Positions 1 to 9,007 are shown, counted from the first letter of the stretch. The stretch is DNA of 64,000 bases from Brevundimonas sp. Leaf363 (GCF_001424025.1 NZ_LMPZ01000005.1:62001-126000), one strand, 5' to 3'. Program-made: numbers and translations. The notes: generated from the letters alone by a model not told the origin.

Positions 1-1078
1 CCTTGTCGCCGCGCAGCTTGAAGATGATGAACCAGGCGATGAAGCCGATGGCCGCGATGGTGGACAGCAGCAGGCCGATGCCGACCAGTTCGTGGTTCGG
101 CACGACGAAGAACAGCGCGCCGACGCCGACGAAGCCCAGGATGTAGATCAGCCATTCGCGGTTGATCGGTCCGACCAGCGGCTTCTTGATCAGTTCGGGG
201 TAGGGGCTCTCACCCTTGCCCTGCAGCAGGGGCTTGCCCAGCCAGAAGACGACCAGACCCAGCGCCATGCCGATGCCGGCCAGGCCGAAGCCCCAGCCCC
301 AGCCGAAGTTCTGACCGAGGTAACCGCACAGGACGGCGGCCCAGAAGGCCCCCAGGTTGATGCCGTAATAGTAGAGGGTGAAGCCCGAATCCCGGCGCGG
401 ATCGCCCTGCGGATAGAGCTGGCCGACCAGGGTGGAGATGTTCGGCTTCAGGAAGCCCACGCCCATGATGATCAGCGACAGGGCCAGGTAGAAGACGTTC
501 ACCCCCATCGGGTCACGCTGGGCCGACAGCTCGTACTGGCCGGTCGGCAGGACGGCGGGGACCGAAGCGGTCGCCGGCAGACCCTCGATGGCCAAACCGG
601 TCTCGCTCGAGGCGTAGGCATAGGGCTGGCCGTCGATGAGGACGCGGCTCTCGCGACCGTCGGCGCGGCCTTCCATCTGGATGGCGTAGGACTGGCCGCC
701 GTATTGCAGGGTCTGGGTCGCCGGACGCCCTTCGAAGCCCATCAGGCCGTGGCCGAGCACCAGAAGGACGGCGCCGAACATGATGGCCTTGCGCGTGCCG
801 ATGTAGCGGTCCGCCACGATGCCGCCGATCAGCGGCAGCAGATACACCAGCGAGCCGTAGGTGCCGTACTGGCCGGTGGCGAAGCCGTCGTCGAACAGGA
901 AGTGCTGGGTCAGATAGAAGATCAGCAGGCCGCGCATGCCGTAGAATGAGAACCGCTCCCACATCTCGGCGAAGAAGCAGATGATCAGGCCGCGCGGGTG
1001 GTTCTTCAGAATTTGAAGAAGCACGGGCAGGCCCGTGGCGAGGGTGATCACCACCCCCAACAAGATGACGAGATTCAT
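1..1078 (-). CDS. POT/PTR-family proton-dependent oligopeptide transporter (3' end beyond window)
   Basis: Inner-membrane proton-coupled symporter of the POT (PTR2) family, which imports di- and tripeptides. The visible 359 codons start at an ATG at 1078 with a hydrophobic first helix, then carry the family signature around residues 28-45 (WERFSFYGMRGLLIFYL, matching the ExxERFxYY type) and a conserved loop, FLKPNISTLVGQLYP, after the fourth or fifth helix. A hydrophilic insert of about 65 residues rich in Gly and Gln separates two helices; insertions of this kind occur in some proteobacterial members. The C-terminal helices lie outside the window. It sits 312 bases downstream of the TonB receptor on the same strand, separated by a strong terminator, so it is probably transcribed alone. 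Family assignment is firm; substrate is inferred. Confidence 0.9.
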   Translation of the reverse strand, partial: MNLVILLGVVITLATGLPVLLQILKNHPRGLIICFFAEMWERFSFYGMRGLLIFYLTQHFLFDDGFATGQYGTYGSLVYLLPLIGGIVADRYIGTRKAIMFGAVLLVLGHGLMGFEGRPATQTLQYGGQSYAIQMEGRADGRESRVLIDGQPYAYASSETGLAIEGLPATASVPAVLPTGQYELSAQRDPMGVNVFYLALSLIIMGVGFLKPNISTLVGQLYPQGDPRRDSGFTLYYYGINLGAFWAAVLCGYLGQNFGWGWGFGLAGIGMALGLVVFWLGKPLLQGKGESPYPELIKKPLVGPINREWLIYILGFVGVGALFFVVPNHELVGIGLLLSTIAAIGFIAWFIIFKLRGDK

Positions 1079-1390
1079 GCCGACCCCTGAAAGCGACTAT
1101 GGCCGGGCCGCCCGGCCCGGAAATGACGCAGGCCCTCCGCCCGCATCATAGGAAGCGGCGATAGGACCATCTGACGGCCAGCGTGACAAGCGTGTGTCGG
1201 CGACGCGTCGTCGCATCGGGGTCACGACCCCTCCCGTCCGGCGAAGGATCTGAACACAAAACCGGCGACATCCACGGGAGCAGATGTCGCCGGCAGGGCA
1301 GGAGAACGGCTCCGTTGGCCGGAGCGCCTTGAGCCTCGCGTCTTGAGCGGGCCGAAGATCCGAGCCCGGGCGAGCCGGGCCGACTCGGCC
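1079..1390. other. 312-base intergenic region between TonB receptor and POT transporter
   Basis: No convincing coding sequence. It holds the receptor terminator (1254-1293) and, closer to 1078, GC-rich sequence that must contain the promoter of the transporter. I could not pick a promoter with confidence. Confidence 0.5.
1254..1293 (-). terminator. Rho-independent terminator of the TonB receptor gene
   Basis: Perfect 10-base arms CCGGCGACAT and ATGTCGCCGG (1262-1271 and 1284-1293) around a 12-base loop. On the minus strand the stem is followed by TTTTGTGTT. It lies about 100 bases past the receptor stop codon. Confidence 0.85.
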
Positions 1391-3472
1391 CTAGAAGGTC
1401 TTGCGCACGGTGATCGTCATGAACTCGCGCGGGTCGATGTTGCGCTCTTCGGTGAAGGCGATCGGACGGGCGGCGGTGCGATCCGCATAGACCGTGCGGT
1501 AGACGTTGAAGTCGTTCCAGATGTTCACCGACGCCTTGATCGAAAGCGTGGGCTGCGGCTTGTATTCGATCGAGGCCTGGAAATAGTCCGAGCCGGTGAA
1601 GCCGAACGTCTGGTCCGGCGAATAGGTGAACTGCCGCAGCATCGGCAGATAGGCCACCTCGTAATTCAGCTTCCAGCGCGGCAGATCCTGCGAGAACGCG
1701 ATGTTCGGCTGGCTGGGGCGCAGGCCCGAGATGGCGCGCGTCCGGCCCGTGGTGGGGTCGGTGACCTCGGTGTGGTTCCAATCGTTGCGGAAGGTGAAAC
1801 GGCCCCCCGTGACGCCCAGCTTGTCGGTCGGCACCACGATGTTCAGCGACAGCTGGTCCAGCGTGCCGTCGCCGATGTTGCCGACGGCGCTGAGGCCGTC
1901 TTCCAGCGGGATGCGGTCGATGACGTTGCGGATCTCGTCGTGGCGATAGCCGATCGAGAAGACGCCTTCGCCCCAGAAACGGCGCTCATAGGCGATCTCG
2001 CCGATCCAGCGGTCCTCGGGCTGCAGGTTGACGTTGCCGCCCAGGACATTGTCGTCGCTGAGGCTGGCGCTGGCCGCGAAGTCGCCGAAGTCCAGCTGGC
2101 CGACCTCGCGCTCGAACCGGACGCGGAACTGATTGTCGGCCCACGGCGTCCAGGTGACCTGGGCCCGCGGCTTGACGAAGTAGAAGGTCCGCTCGTTGTC
2201 CTGGTCGCCCGACTGGCTGATCGTCGAGGCCTCCAGGCGCAGGCCGGTCTCGACCGACAGGCTGGGGCGGGCGCGCCAGGTCGACTTGCCGAAGATTTCG
2301 CCGCGCGTTTCCTCGACGACGATCTCGTCGGAGGGCAGGGGGATGTTTTCGCCGCCGATGGAATAGGACTGGACCGCGTCCAGCTTGTTGTACGCCACCT
2401 CGGCGCCGCCCTCGAAGGTGATGTTCGGGCTGCGCTCCCAGCGCAGCAGGCTGCGCAGGATGGTCTCGGAGGAGTCCGCGTTCGAGCCGAAGACTTCCTC
2501 GGGATCGTCCACGCCGCCGAACGTCTGGTCGTAGCTGGAGACATACTCCGAGCTTTCGGCCGTGTGGATGAAGCGGGTCTCGGACTTCAGCTTGTCGGTC
2601 AGGGGGCGGGTGTAGGTCGCGCCGAACTCGAAATCTTTTTCATCGCTGTTGTCCTGGGCCAGGCGCAGGCTGTCGACGCCGGTGAAGCGTTCGTAGGACT
2701 GCCAGTCGCTGATGCCGTAACGGGTCGTCAGGTCGATCTTGCCGCCCAGCAGCGGGGACGCATAGTTGATGCGCATCGCCTGGCCGCCGCCGTAGCCGTC
2801 GTTGACGTAGTCATCCTGGCGCAGGATCGTGCCGTCGGCCGCACGGCGGATGGACACGCCGGGCCCGTTGCTGTCGCTGGTGCCGATGCCGTCCACGACG
2901 ATGACGCCCCAGGTCCGTTCGCCGTCGCGGTGCGTGAACTGATAGCGCAGGCCATAGACGTCCTGACCGCCGTCGCCGAACAGGACGCCGTCGGCCTGCA
3001 GGATGTGCTCGCTGCTGGCGCCGGCCTTGATGATCACGTTCACGACGACCGAATAGCCCTGCATGTCGATGCCGGGCGCGCCGCCGCGGATCAGCTCGAT
3101 GCGCTCCACCCGGTTGGCGGGGATGCGATTCAGCGCGCTGGTGCCTGCGTCGTTCTTTGACGCCGGGCGGGCGCCGTTGATCAGGGTGTTGCCGACCGCG
3201 CCTTCGAAGCCCCGGCCGCCGTCGCCGTCGTTCGGATTGAAGCCCGGCACGCGGTAGACCATGTCCAGCGCCGTGTTCGGCTGGCTGGCGGTGAAGAACT
3301 CGGGTTCGAACACCAGCACGCCCTGCTGGGCCGCATCGACCAGCGGGCTGGTCGTGGTGGGGCCGGTGGCGACCGGCGCCTGGGCGGCGGCCTGCGGCTC
3401 GGGCTCGGCGGCCATCGCAGCGCCGGCGGTGAGCAGCATCGCGGTGGTGGCCAGCAGCAGCGCCTTGGTCAT
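1391..3472 (-). CDS. TonB-dependent outer-membrane receptor
   Basis: Outer-membrane beta-barrel receptor for energised uptake of a ligand that cannot be named from sequence. Signal peptide at residues 1-21 (hydrophobic stretch ending AAMA), an Ala/Pro/Gln-rich linker, a plug domain at about 45-165 with the typical LNRIPANRVERIELIRGG segment, then a barrel of amphipathic strands ending in VRKTF with a terminal Phe, as expected for BamA-dependent insertion. At 693 residues it is of normal length. No obvious TonB box was seen; the segment VLVFEPEFF near residue 53 precedes the plug. No TonB/ExbBD, anti-sigma or transport genes are adjacent, so context does not give the substrate. It is followed by its own terminator. 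Confidence 0.93.
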   Translation of the reverse strand: MTKALLLATTAMLLTAGAAMAAEPEPQAAAQAPVATGPTTTSPLVDAAQQGVLVFEPEFFTASQPNTALDMVYRVPGFNPNDGDGGRGFEGAVGNTLINGARPASKNDAGTSALNRIPANRVERIELIRGGAPGIDMQGYSVVVNVIIKAGASSEHILQADGVLFGDGGQDVYGLRYQFTHRDGERTWGVIVVDGIGTSDSNGPGVSIRRAADGTILRQDDYVNDGYGGGQAMRINYASPLLGGKIDLTTRYGISDWQSYERFTGVDSLRLAQDNSDEKDFEFGATYTRPLTDKLKSETRFIHTAESSEYVSSYDQTFGGVDDPEEVFGSNADSSETILRSLLRWERSPNITFEGGAEVAYNKLDAVQSYSIGGENIPLPSDEIVVEETRGEIFGKSTWRARPSLSVETGLRLEASTISQSGDQDNERTFYFVKPRAQVTWTPWADNQFRVRFEREVGQLDFGDFAASASLSDDNVLGGNVNLQPEDRWIGEIAYERRFWGEGVFSIGYRHDEIRNVIDRIPLEDGLSAVGNIGDGTLDQLSLNIVVPTDKLGVTGGRFTFRNDWNHTEVTDPTTGRTRAISGLRPSQPNIAFSQDLPRWKLNYEVAYLPMLRQFTYSPDQTFGFTGSDYFQASIEYKPQPTLSIKASVNIWNDFNVYRTVYADRTAARPIAFTEERNIDPREFMTITVRKTF

Positions 3473-3701
3473 GTCAGTCCCCTTGTTTGTTGGGGGCTTT
3501 CTGACGGCGAGCTACATTGCACTCCAGTTACAAGCTGGACAGGTGGATTAAATCTCGGACAGATTACGCCCACGTAATGAACGGCATAGGTCTAGATCTC
3601 GATGTTGTTCGAAACGTCCGTGCGAATACTTATCGGCGTTAACTTCGGAACAGGCGTGCAGGGCTGGCGTTGTGGCGGTCCCCGACTGTATGACGCATCC
3701 C

Positions 3702-4478
3702 ATGAAGCTGACCGTTCGCGCCGAGCTGGTTTACCGGTTCGAGCCGCCCACCCCTGCCGTATTCAAGATCCAGGCGGCCCACTGGCCCGGTCAGACGATC
3801 CTCGACGAGACGCTGGTCGTCACGCCGCCCGTCGACTTCCGCGTCGATATCGAGCCCGACTCGGGCGCGCGAATGCTGCGCGCCGAGCTGAGCGGCGAAG
3901 TCTCGGTTCGCTATGAGGCGACGGTCGACAACGGCGTCCTGCAGATTCTGCCGCCGGGCCTGGCCCAGGACGACTGGACCGAGATGCCGCCCGAAATGCT
4001 GACTTGGGTCTGGCCCAGCCGCTATTGCCCGTCCGACGCCTTCGTCCGCTTCGCCCTGCGCGAGTTCGACGGCAAGCGCGGCAGCGACCGGGTGCTGGCC
4101 ATCCTGGACTGGATCAACCGCCACATCGACTATGTGCCGGGCGTGTCGAACGCCGAGACGACCGCATCGCGCACCTTCATCGACCGCGCCGGCGTGTGCC
4201 GTGACTTCAGCCACCTGGGCATCACCCTGTGCCGGGCGTCGGGCATCCCGGCGCGTGCGGTCAGCGCCTATGCGCACCAGCTGGCGCCGCCGGACTTCCA
4301 CGCGATCTTCGAGGTCTATCTGGCGGGCAGCTGGTGGCTGGTCGATCCGACCGGCCTGGCGCCCATCGGCGGCATCGTCCGCATCGCCTGCGGCCATGAT
4401 GCGGCGGACATCGCCTTCCTCAGCACCCAGGGCTTCGCCGATTTGGTGTGGCAGTCGGTGACGGTGAACGAGGGTTAG
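3702..4478 (+). CDS. Transglutaminase-like cysteine protease family protein
   Basis: 258-residue protein of the bacterial transglutaminase-like superfamily (TGc domain), in which a Cys-His-Asp triad acts as a protease or amidase more often than as a cross-linker. The N-terminal half is the beta-rich domain common in this family; the catalytic domain shows C166 (AGVCRDFSH), H200 (DFHAIFEVYL) and D215 (WWLVDPTG). I chose the ATG at 3702 because MKLTVRAELVYRF begins the conserved fold; ATGs at 3672 and 3690 would only add a short unrelated tail. No signal peptide, so it is probably cytoplasmic. Transcribed away from the TonB receptor and ended by a palindromic repeat. Physiological role unknown. 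Confidence 0.85.
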   Translation: MKLTVRAELVYRFEPPTPAVFKIQAAHWPGQTILDETLVVTPPVDFRVDIEPDSGARMLRAELSGEVSVRYEATVDNGVLQILPPGLAQDDWTEMPPEMLTWVWPSRYCPSDAFVRFALREFDGKRGSDRVLAILDWINRHIDYVPGVSNAETTASRTFIDRAGVCRDFSHLGITLCRASGIPARAVSAYAHQLAPPDFHAIFEVYLAGSWWLVDPTGLAPIGGIVRIACGHDAADIAFLSTQGFADLVWQSVTVNEG

Positions 4479-4483
4479 CGCGA

Positions 4484-4631
4484 CCCTTTCCCTCTCCGTC
4501 CCGGGGAGGGCGGTCGCGTAGCGACTGGGTGGCGACGGCGAGGCTGAGAGCATCCACCGCGCCTCACTTGCTGGGATGCCCCCACCCGACGCCTTCGGCG
4601 TCTGCCCTCCCTCCGGCGGGGGAGGAGAGGC
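4484..4631. repeat. Dispersed palindromic intergenic repeat, copy A
   Basis: Built from modules also seen at 7437-7574 and 22174-22316: a CCGTCCCGGGGAGGG arm, a GGTCGCGTAGCGAC hairpin, and a second half with CCCCACCCGACGCC then TTCGGCGTC and a CCCTCCC arm. It fills the gap between two convergent genes. It does not encode a protein and probably folds into a long hairpin in RNA. Confidence 0.75.
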
Positions 4632-4638
4632 GTCGCAT

Positions 4639-6378
4639 TTACTTCGGCGCGGTCGGCGCCGCCCTAGCCGCTTGCCAGGCCTCTATGTGCTCCAGCCGCC
4701 GCAGCACCTTGTTCTGCGGGTCGATCAGGATGTGAGCTCCCGCCGGCGCGACCAGCTCGCCGCGACCGCCCGTCATGGACAATGTCTGCACCCGTCCCTC
4801 CACCTCGACCTCAAGCGGCATGGGGAAGGGACGCCCGCCCTCGGTGATCCATTCCAGCACGATCCGGTCGCCCGCCCGAGTCTGGCGCAGCTCCGGCAAT
4901 GCCGCCTGGTGCAGATAGACGTCGAAGAACCAGCCCAAGTCCCGTCCGGCGGCGCGTGACGCCAGCGCCTCGAACTCCGCGGTCGTGCCGAAGCGCGGCT
5001 CGAACTGGCCGGGGCGCGGATCGTCGGTTCCATAGACCAGCCGCCGGATCGTCTCGAAGAAGGCGTGGTCGCCGATCAGCAGGCGCAGGGAATGCGCGAC
5101 AAGGGCGCCCTTGTTGTAAAGGTCCAGCCCCGGCCCCCTGGCGCTGTCATAGACGCTGTCGTCGTCCTGCGGCCGGCCGGACACCAGCGGGAAGCGGTTG
5201 ATCAGCTTGCCGCGCATCTCCGACAGCTCGACCTGCATCGCCCGGTCGCCGTTCAGCCAGCGGGCGTAGAGCGGCTGCATATAGCTGCCCAGACCCTCGT
5301 GCAGCCACAGATCGTCGTAGTCGGCGTCGGTCATCTGGTTGCCGAACCATTCGTGCGCCAGCTCGTGATGCAGCAGCCAATCGTAGTCCTTGCCGTCCAG
5401 CCGGTAGGCGTTGCCGTAGGCGTTGATAGTCTGGTGCTCCATGCCCAGATGCGGCGTCTCCACCACCCCCATCTTGTCGTCGCCGAACGGGAAGGGGCCG
5501 ACGGTGGCTTCGTAGAAGTCCATCATGCGCGGGAATTGGTCGAACAGGCCCTGCGCCTTCGCCGGATCGTCGGTGCTCAGCGGCCAGAACCGCAACGGAA
5601 TGGTGGCGCCGTAGCGGCTGACATGGTCGGCCTGCATCTCGACATAGGGGCCGATGTTCAGGGCGATGGCGTAGGTGTTGGGTTCACGCGCCGACCAGGT
5701 CCAGGTCGTCCAGCCGTCTCCGTGATCGACGCTGCCGATGAAGCGGCCGTTGGACGGCGCCATCAGGCCGGTCGGGACGGTGATGTGCAGATCGACCCGG
5801 CCCGGCTCGCCCAGCGGATGGTCGATGCAGGGCCAGAACAGGTCGCACCCTTCGCCCTGAACCGCCGTGGCGATCCAGGGCTGGCCGTTCGGCGCAGCGC
5901 TCCAGACGAAGCCCCCGTCCCAGGGCGCCTGTGGGGCGGTGCGCGGGTGACCGCCATAGGCGATACGGACCGAGGCCCCGCGCCCGGCGGCCAGGGTCTG
6001 CGGCAGGACGATGGTCAGGCGGCCGTCCGGATTGCTCCACTCGGCCGTGGTCAGCGGGCGGCCGTTGATCACGATGGACCGGATCGGCAGTCGCGTATCC
6101 AGCTCGAACACCAGCCGGTCGACTGGCTGGGCCGCCGTCACGTCCAGCACGGCGACGGCGTCGATCGACTGGCTGTCCGGCATGACGCGGATGGCCAGGT
6201 CCGCCTTTTCGAACCGCACGGACTGCTGCTCGGGCGTGCGGGGCGAGCCGGTGGTCAGGGTGAAGGGCGTCGACAGCTCGGCCGGCGTCGCGGCGGCGGG
6301 CGTCGCGCTTTCGGGCGTCGAGGCGCAGGCGGCCAGAACCAGCAGGGATGTCGCGGACATGAGGCTGAGGAAGCGCAT
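4639..6378 (-). CDS. M1-family zinc metallopeptidase, lipoprotein
   Basis: 579-residue aminopeptidase of the M1 (gluzincin) family, predicted to be a lipoprotein in the periplasm or outer membrane. The ATG at 6378 gives a lipoprotein signal with lipobox LAAC; an upstream ATG at 6429 would bury it. Zinc ligands are H338 and H342 (HELAH) and E361 (LWLHEGLGSY), the classic HEXXH-x18-E. The exopeptidase motif usually written GXMEN reads LGMEHQ, so the Asn is replaced by His, as in leukotriene A4 hydrolase-like members to varying degrees. The C-terminal helical domain is short. It lies downstream of rpmB but behind a terminator. Likely digests peptides outside the cytoplasm; the substrate is unknown. 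Confidence 0.92.
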   Translation of the reverse strand: MRFLSLMSATSLLVLAACASTPESATPAAATPAELSTPFTLTTGSPRTPEQQSVRFEKADLAIRVMPDSQSIDAVAVLDVTAAQPVDRLVFELDTRLPIRSIVINGRPLTTAEWSNPDGRLTIVLPQTLAAGRGASVRIAYGGHPRTAPQAPWDGGFVWSAAPNGQPWIATAVQGEGCDLFWPCIDHPLGEPGRVDLHITVPTGLMAPSNGRFIGSVDHGDGWTTWTWSAREPNTYAIALNIGPYVEMQADHVSRYGATIPLRFWPLSTDDPAKAQGLFDQFPRMMDFYEATVGPFPFGDDKMGVVETPHLGMEHQTINAYGNAYRLDGKDYDWLLHHELAHEWFGNQMTDADYDDLWLHEGLGSYMQPLYARWLNGDRAMQVELSEMRGKLINRFPLVSGRPQDDDSVYDSARGPGLDLYNKGALVAHSLRLLIGDHAFFETIRRLVYGTDDPRPGQFEPRFGTTAEFEALASRAAGRDLGWFFDVYLHQAALPELRQTRAGDRIVLEWITEGGRPFPMPLEVEVEGRVQTLSMTGGRGELVAPAGAHILIDPQNKVLRRLEHIEAWQAARAAPTAPK

Positions 6379-6431
6379 CGCGCTCAAGCTAACCGTGATC
6401 CGCGACGGTTCAACCCATGGGGCGCCCAAAG

Positions 6432-6459
6432 AAAAAGGCCGACATTTCCGCCGGCCTCT
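6432..6459 (-). terminator. Rho-independent terminator of rpmB
   Basis: Minus strand reads AGGCCG, a short loop, CGGCCT, then TTTTTC. It lies just after the rpmB stop codon and isolates it from the M1 peptidase gene. Confidence 0.75.
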
Positions 6460-6483
6460 TCAAATCATCGATGCGTCGCCCGA

Positions 6484-6780
6484 TCAGGCGGCGGCTTGCT
6501 CGGCCAGCTTGGCCTTGACCTGGCGCTTGATGCGCTGGGCCGCGAGCGACAGTTGCTCGTCGCGCGCCTTGACGATGAACACGTCCAGGCCGCCCTTGTA
6601 GTCCAGGGTGCGCAGCGCGGCGTTCGAGATGCGCAGGCTGAAGGTCTGGCCCAGGGCCTCGGACGTCACCTTGACCGCCTTCAGCGACGGCAGGAACCGG
6701 CGCTTGGTCTTGATGTTCGAGTGGCTGACCGAGTGACCGACCATCGGGCCGATACCGGTGAGTTCGCAACGACGCGACAT
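6484..6780 (-). CDS. rpmB: 50S ribosomal protein L28
   Basis: 98-residue L28, a basic protein of the large ribosomal subunit near the exit-tunnel side. It begins MSRRCELTGIGPMVGHSVSHS, the conserved L28 N-terminus, and includes the SNIKTKRRFLPSL segment and a Lys/Arg-rich tail. Alphaproteobacterial L28 is typically 95-100 residues. Translation starts at the ATG at 6780, in a single-gene unit with its own TTGACT/TATACG promoter and a terminator. It belongs to the wider rpmB, helicase, S4, fdxA and carD neighbourhood known from other Alphaproteobacteria, here spread out by other genes. Confidence 0.97.
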   Translation of the reverse strand: MSRRCELTGIGPMVGHSVSHSNIKTKRRFLPSLKAVKVTSEALGQTFSLRISNAALRTLDYKGGLDVFIVKARDEQLSLAAQRIKRQVKAKLAEQAAA

Positions 6781-6861
6781 CGTCTAATCCTTGGACGGCG
6801 CCGCCCGAAGGCGACGCATGAAACGAGAGCGCGCGGGAGGGCATCCCGCGCGAGAGCGGGC

Positions 6862-6891
6862 CGTATAGAGGGCGGGGCTCAGGCGAGTCAA
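6862..6891 (-). promoter_or_regulatory. Probable housekeeping promoter of rpmB
   Basis: Minus strand: TTGACT at 6886-6891 and TATACG at 6862-6867, 18 bases apart, about 80 bases before the rpmB ATG. Matches the general vegetative sigma consensus; not tested experimentally. Confidence 0.55.
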
Positions 6892-6987
6892 GTTTTGGCG
6901 ACACAAATGCTGCGTTCAGCCGCCGTTCAACCGGCGTCATAGATGACGTATCCTGTCGCCCTCCTGCTGCAAGAGCCCGTTCGCGCC

Positions 6988-7431
6988 ATGACCTTCAAGC
7001 CGCTCCTCGTTCTGCCTGTCCTCGCCGGCGCCCTGCTGGCCGGTTCCGCGACCGCGCCTCAGGCGCAAGGCTCGGGCCAGCCCCAGCCGGGCTATTGGGA
7101 ATACTCCACCCGCGTGCTGGGCGTCGGTGAGGCGGAGCAGAAATGCGTGCGCCAGAGCGAGATCAATCGCTTCTTCGGCGGCCTGTCGACGCGCCGGTGG
7201 CAATGCACCTATCCGGTGAAGGAGGTCGGCGGCGGCAGCGCCCGCTTCGAGGGAACGTGCCAGGATCGGCGCGGCCGCCAGGTTCGCGTGCGCCTCAGCG
7301 GCCCCTACGACAGCACGAGCTTCCGCTTCAGCGGTGGCGCCCAGCTCAGCCGCGGCACCCCCTATATTCCCGCCAGCATCACCGCCCGCCGCATCGCGGC
7401 TCAGTGCCCGGCCGGGGCGGAGTACTTCTGA
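6988..7431 (+). CDS. DUF3617-like exported protein
   Basis: 147-residue exported protein. The ATG at 6988 gives a clean signal peptide (MTFKPLLVLPVLAGALLAG to about residue 30, ending near QAQ); an upstream ATG at 6943 would place charged residues ahead of it. The mature part follows the DUF3617 pattern: PQPGYWEYSTRVLG, a conserved Cys in EQKCV, and further Cys in WQCTYP, GTCQD and AQCP, which suggests disulfides in the periplasm. Function unknown for the family. It stands alone between rpmB (divergent) and carD (convergent), followed by palindromic repeat copy B. Confidence 0.75.
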   Translation: MTFKPLLVLPVLAGALLAGSATAPQAQGSGQPQPGYWEYSTRVLGVGEAEQKCVRQSEINRFFGGLSTRRWQCTYPVKEVGGGSARFEGTCQDRRGRQVRVRLSGPYDSTSFRFSGGAQLSRGTPYIPASITARRIAAQCPAGAEYF

Positions 7432-7436
7432 TCCAG

Positions 7437-7574
7437 TCTCCCTCCCCTTTATGGGGAGGGACGGCGAAGCGTAGCGAAGCCCGGGTGGGGAAGTTCGAAG
7501 CACCGCCGTGGATGCCCGTTCGAGCCCCACCCCGCCGCCTTCGGCGTCTTCCCTCCCCATGAAGAGGAGGGAGA
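7437..7574. repeat. Dispersed palindromic intergenic repeat, copy B
   Basis: Outer arms TCTCCCTCCCC and GGAGGGAGA in inverted orientation, an internal GGCGAAGCGTAGCGAAGCC hairpin, and the shared CCCCACCCCGCCGCC, TTCGGCGTC and TTCCCTCCCC block. It lies between convergent genes and runs directly into the carD terminator. Confidence 0.75.
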
Positions 7575-7609
7575 AAGAAAAAAGGCCCGGGATCGCTCCC
7601 GGGCCTTTC
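7575..7609 (-). terminator. Rho-independent terminator of carD
   Basis: Minus strand: AAAGGCCCGGGAGC, then GATCCCGGGCC and TTTTTTC. The arms GGCCCGGGA and TCCCGGGCC are perfect, with a T-tract of six. Confidence 0.9.
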
Positions 7610-7629
7610 ATATCAGCGATGCGAAGCGA

Positions 7630-8166
7630 TCAGGCCGCTTCGGCGGTCGGCTGGACGATCGGCTTCTTGGCGCTGAGCGACTTGCCCAGCAGCTCGACGG
7701 CGGCGTCCTTGTCGATCTTGTTGGCGGCGGCGACTTCGCGGGCCATGCGATCCAGCGCCGATTCATAGAGCTGGCGCTCCGAATAGGACTGTTCGGGCTG
7801 GCTGTCGGCGCGGTGCAGGTCGCGGACCACTTCAGCGATCGAGATCAGGTCGCCCGAGTTGATCTTGGCTTCGTATTCCTGGGCGCGACGCGACCACATG
7901 GTGCGCTTGATGCGCGCGCGGCCCTTCAGGACGGTCAGGGCGCGGGTGACGGTGTCGTCGGCGGCCAGGGTGCGCAGGCCGGCGGTCTTTGCCTTCTTGG
8001 TCGGGACGCGCAGGGTCATCTTCTCGTGGTCGAAGGTCACGACATAGACCTCCAGCGACATGCCCGCGACTTCCTGGGTCTCGACGGCCGCCACCTTGCC
8101 GACGCCGTGCGCCGGATAGACGACCGCGTCGCCAACCTTGAATTCCAGAACGCTCTTGGTGGTCAT
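7630..8166 (-). CDS. carD: CarD/CdnL-family transcription regulator
   Basis: 178-residue RNA-polymerase-binding regulator. The N-terminal Tudor-like domain (residues 1-70: FKVGDAVVYPAHGVGKV, then a VYVVTFDHEKMTLRVP strand) contacts the polymerase beta subunit in studied members; the C-terminal helical domain binds promoter DNA and stabilises open complexes, notably at rRNA and growth genes. It starts at ATG 8166 behind a GAAAGGA ribosome-binding site. It lies 300 bases downstream of fdxA on the same strand, a pairing common in Alphaproteobacteria. In Caulobacter the homologue is called CdnL and links metabolism to growth. Assignment is firm. Confidence 0.95.
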   Translation of the reverse strand: MTTKSVLEFKVGDAVVYPAHGVGKVAAVETQEVAGMSLEVYVVTFDHEKMTLRVPTKKAKTAGLRTLAADDTVTRALTVLKGRARIKRTMWSRRAQEYEAKINSGDLISIAEVVRDLHRADSQPEQSYSERQLYESALDRMAREVAAANKIDKDAAVELLGKSLSAKKPIVQPTAEAA

Positions 8167-8466
8167 GTCATTCCTTTCTCGACCGAGCCGAGCGAGGCGC
8201 AGGCGCGCAGAAGTCGAACGGCTGCAAACCGGCGATGGAGGTCGCCGGTGCGATCGTCAGACTTCATACGCGGAAACGGATCACCCAACCTCTGGCCGAT
8301 CCCGCCTTCGTGGGCGGGATTCTGTCGCAAACGCGGGCGGCGCGAGGCTTTCGCGGACCGCCCGACCCAATGTGCAGGAACCTATCACAAAAACGCGGAA
8401 ATTCAAAACATCCACAGCCCGTCCGGGGGGATGGCGAATCCGGGGTCCGCGAACGACCCCGTCGGG
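8167..8466. other. 300-base intergenic region between fdxA and carD
   Basis: No coding sequence. It holds a GC-rich hairpin (about 8300-8321, arms TCCCGCC and GGGCGGGA) that could end the fdxA transcript, although no T-tract follows on the minus strand. The carD promoter should lie here; I could not select one reliably. Confidence 0.4.
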
Positions 8467-8808
8467 TCAGCTGCCCTTGCCGGGCTTTGTAGAGAAGTAT
8501 TTCTCGAACTTGCCGGTCTCGCGCTCGAACTGCTCGCGGTCCGACGGGGGCGTGCCCTTCACCGTGATGTTCGGCCAGACCTTGGCGTATTCGGCGTTGA
8601 CCTGCAGCCACTTGCCGTCCGGTTCGTCCTCGGTGTCCGGCACGATTGCGTCGACCGGGCACTCAGGCTCGCAGACGCCGCAGTCGATGCATTCGTCGGG
8701 CGCGATGACCAGGAAGTTCTCACCCTCGTAGAAGCAGTCGACGGGGCACACCTCGACGCAGTCCATGAACTTACATTTCACGCAGGCGTCGGTGACGATG
8801 TAGGTCAT
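8467..8808 (-). CDS. fdxA: Seven-iron ferredoxin FdxA
   Basis: 113-residue soluble electron carrier with a [3Fe-4S] and a [4Fe-4S] cluster. Cysteines follow the Azotobacter FdI pattern: C9, C12, C17, C21 and C25 in the first part and C40, C43, C46 and C50 ([12 protein letters not shown]) in the second. The C-terminal extension with ReqF-type acidic helices is usual for this subfamily. It starts at the ATG at 8808, divergent from the yceI-like gene. Its electron partner cannot be read from the neighbourhood, although the fdxA-carD pairing is conserved in the class. Confidence 0.95.
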   Translation of the reverse strand: MTYIVTDACVKCKFMDCVEVCPVDCFYEGENFLVIAPDECIDCGVCEPECPVDAIVPDTEDEPDGKWLQVNAEYAKVWPNITVKGTPPSDREQFERETGKFEKYFSTKPGKGS

Positions 8809-9007
8809 GCGGGCGAAGGAACGCTGAGGCTTGAAGAGAGGGAGCGGGGAGAGCGGCAGGGCAGATGACCCCCGCTGTCGGCCCTGTCAACCGATGCGCG
8901 CAAGGGACGCATCGACTTTCCCTTGCGCCCGGCATGAGATGCGCTATTTGCACCACCAGTCGTTACAGTTAGCGACGTCCTATTCTCCTTTTCCAAGCGG
9001 AGCCTTC

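Noticed and set aside
1079..1390. Riboswitch before the POT transporter
   Set aside because: The only strong structure is a terminator hairpin belonging to the upstream gene; no known riboswitch core was seen.
1343..3160. Long open frame opposite the TonB receptor
   Set aside because: High GC keeps antisense frames open. It has no family signature, an Arg/Asp/Val-rich composition and no ribosome-binding site, while the other strand has a clear receptor with signal peptide.
4484..4631. CRISPR array or tandem repeat
   Set aside because: The repeat is a single palindromic unit without regularly spaced copies or spacers.
5065..6942. 625-codon open frame opposite the M1 peptidase and rpmB
   Set aside because: It spans two real genes, a terminator and a promoter on the other strand and has no recognisable domain.
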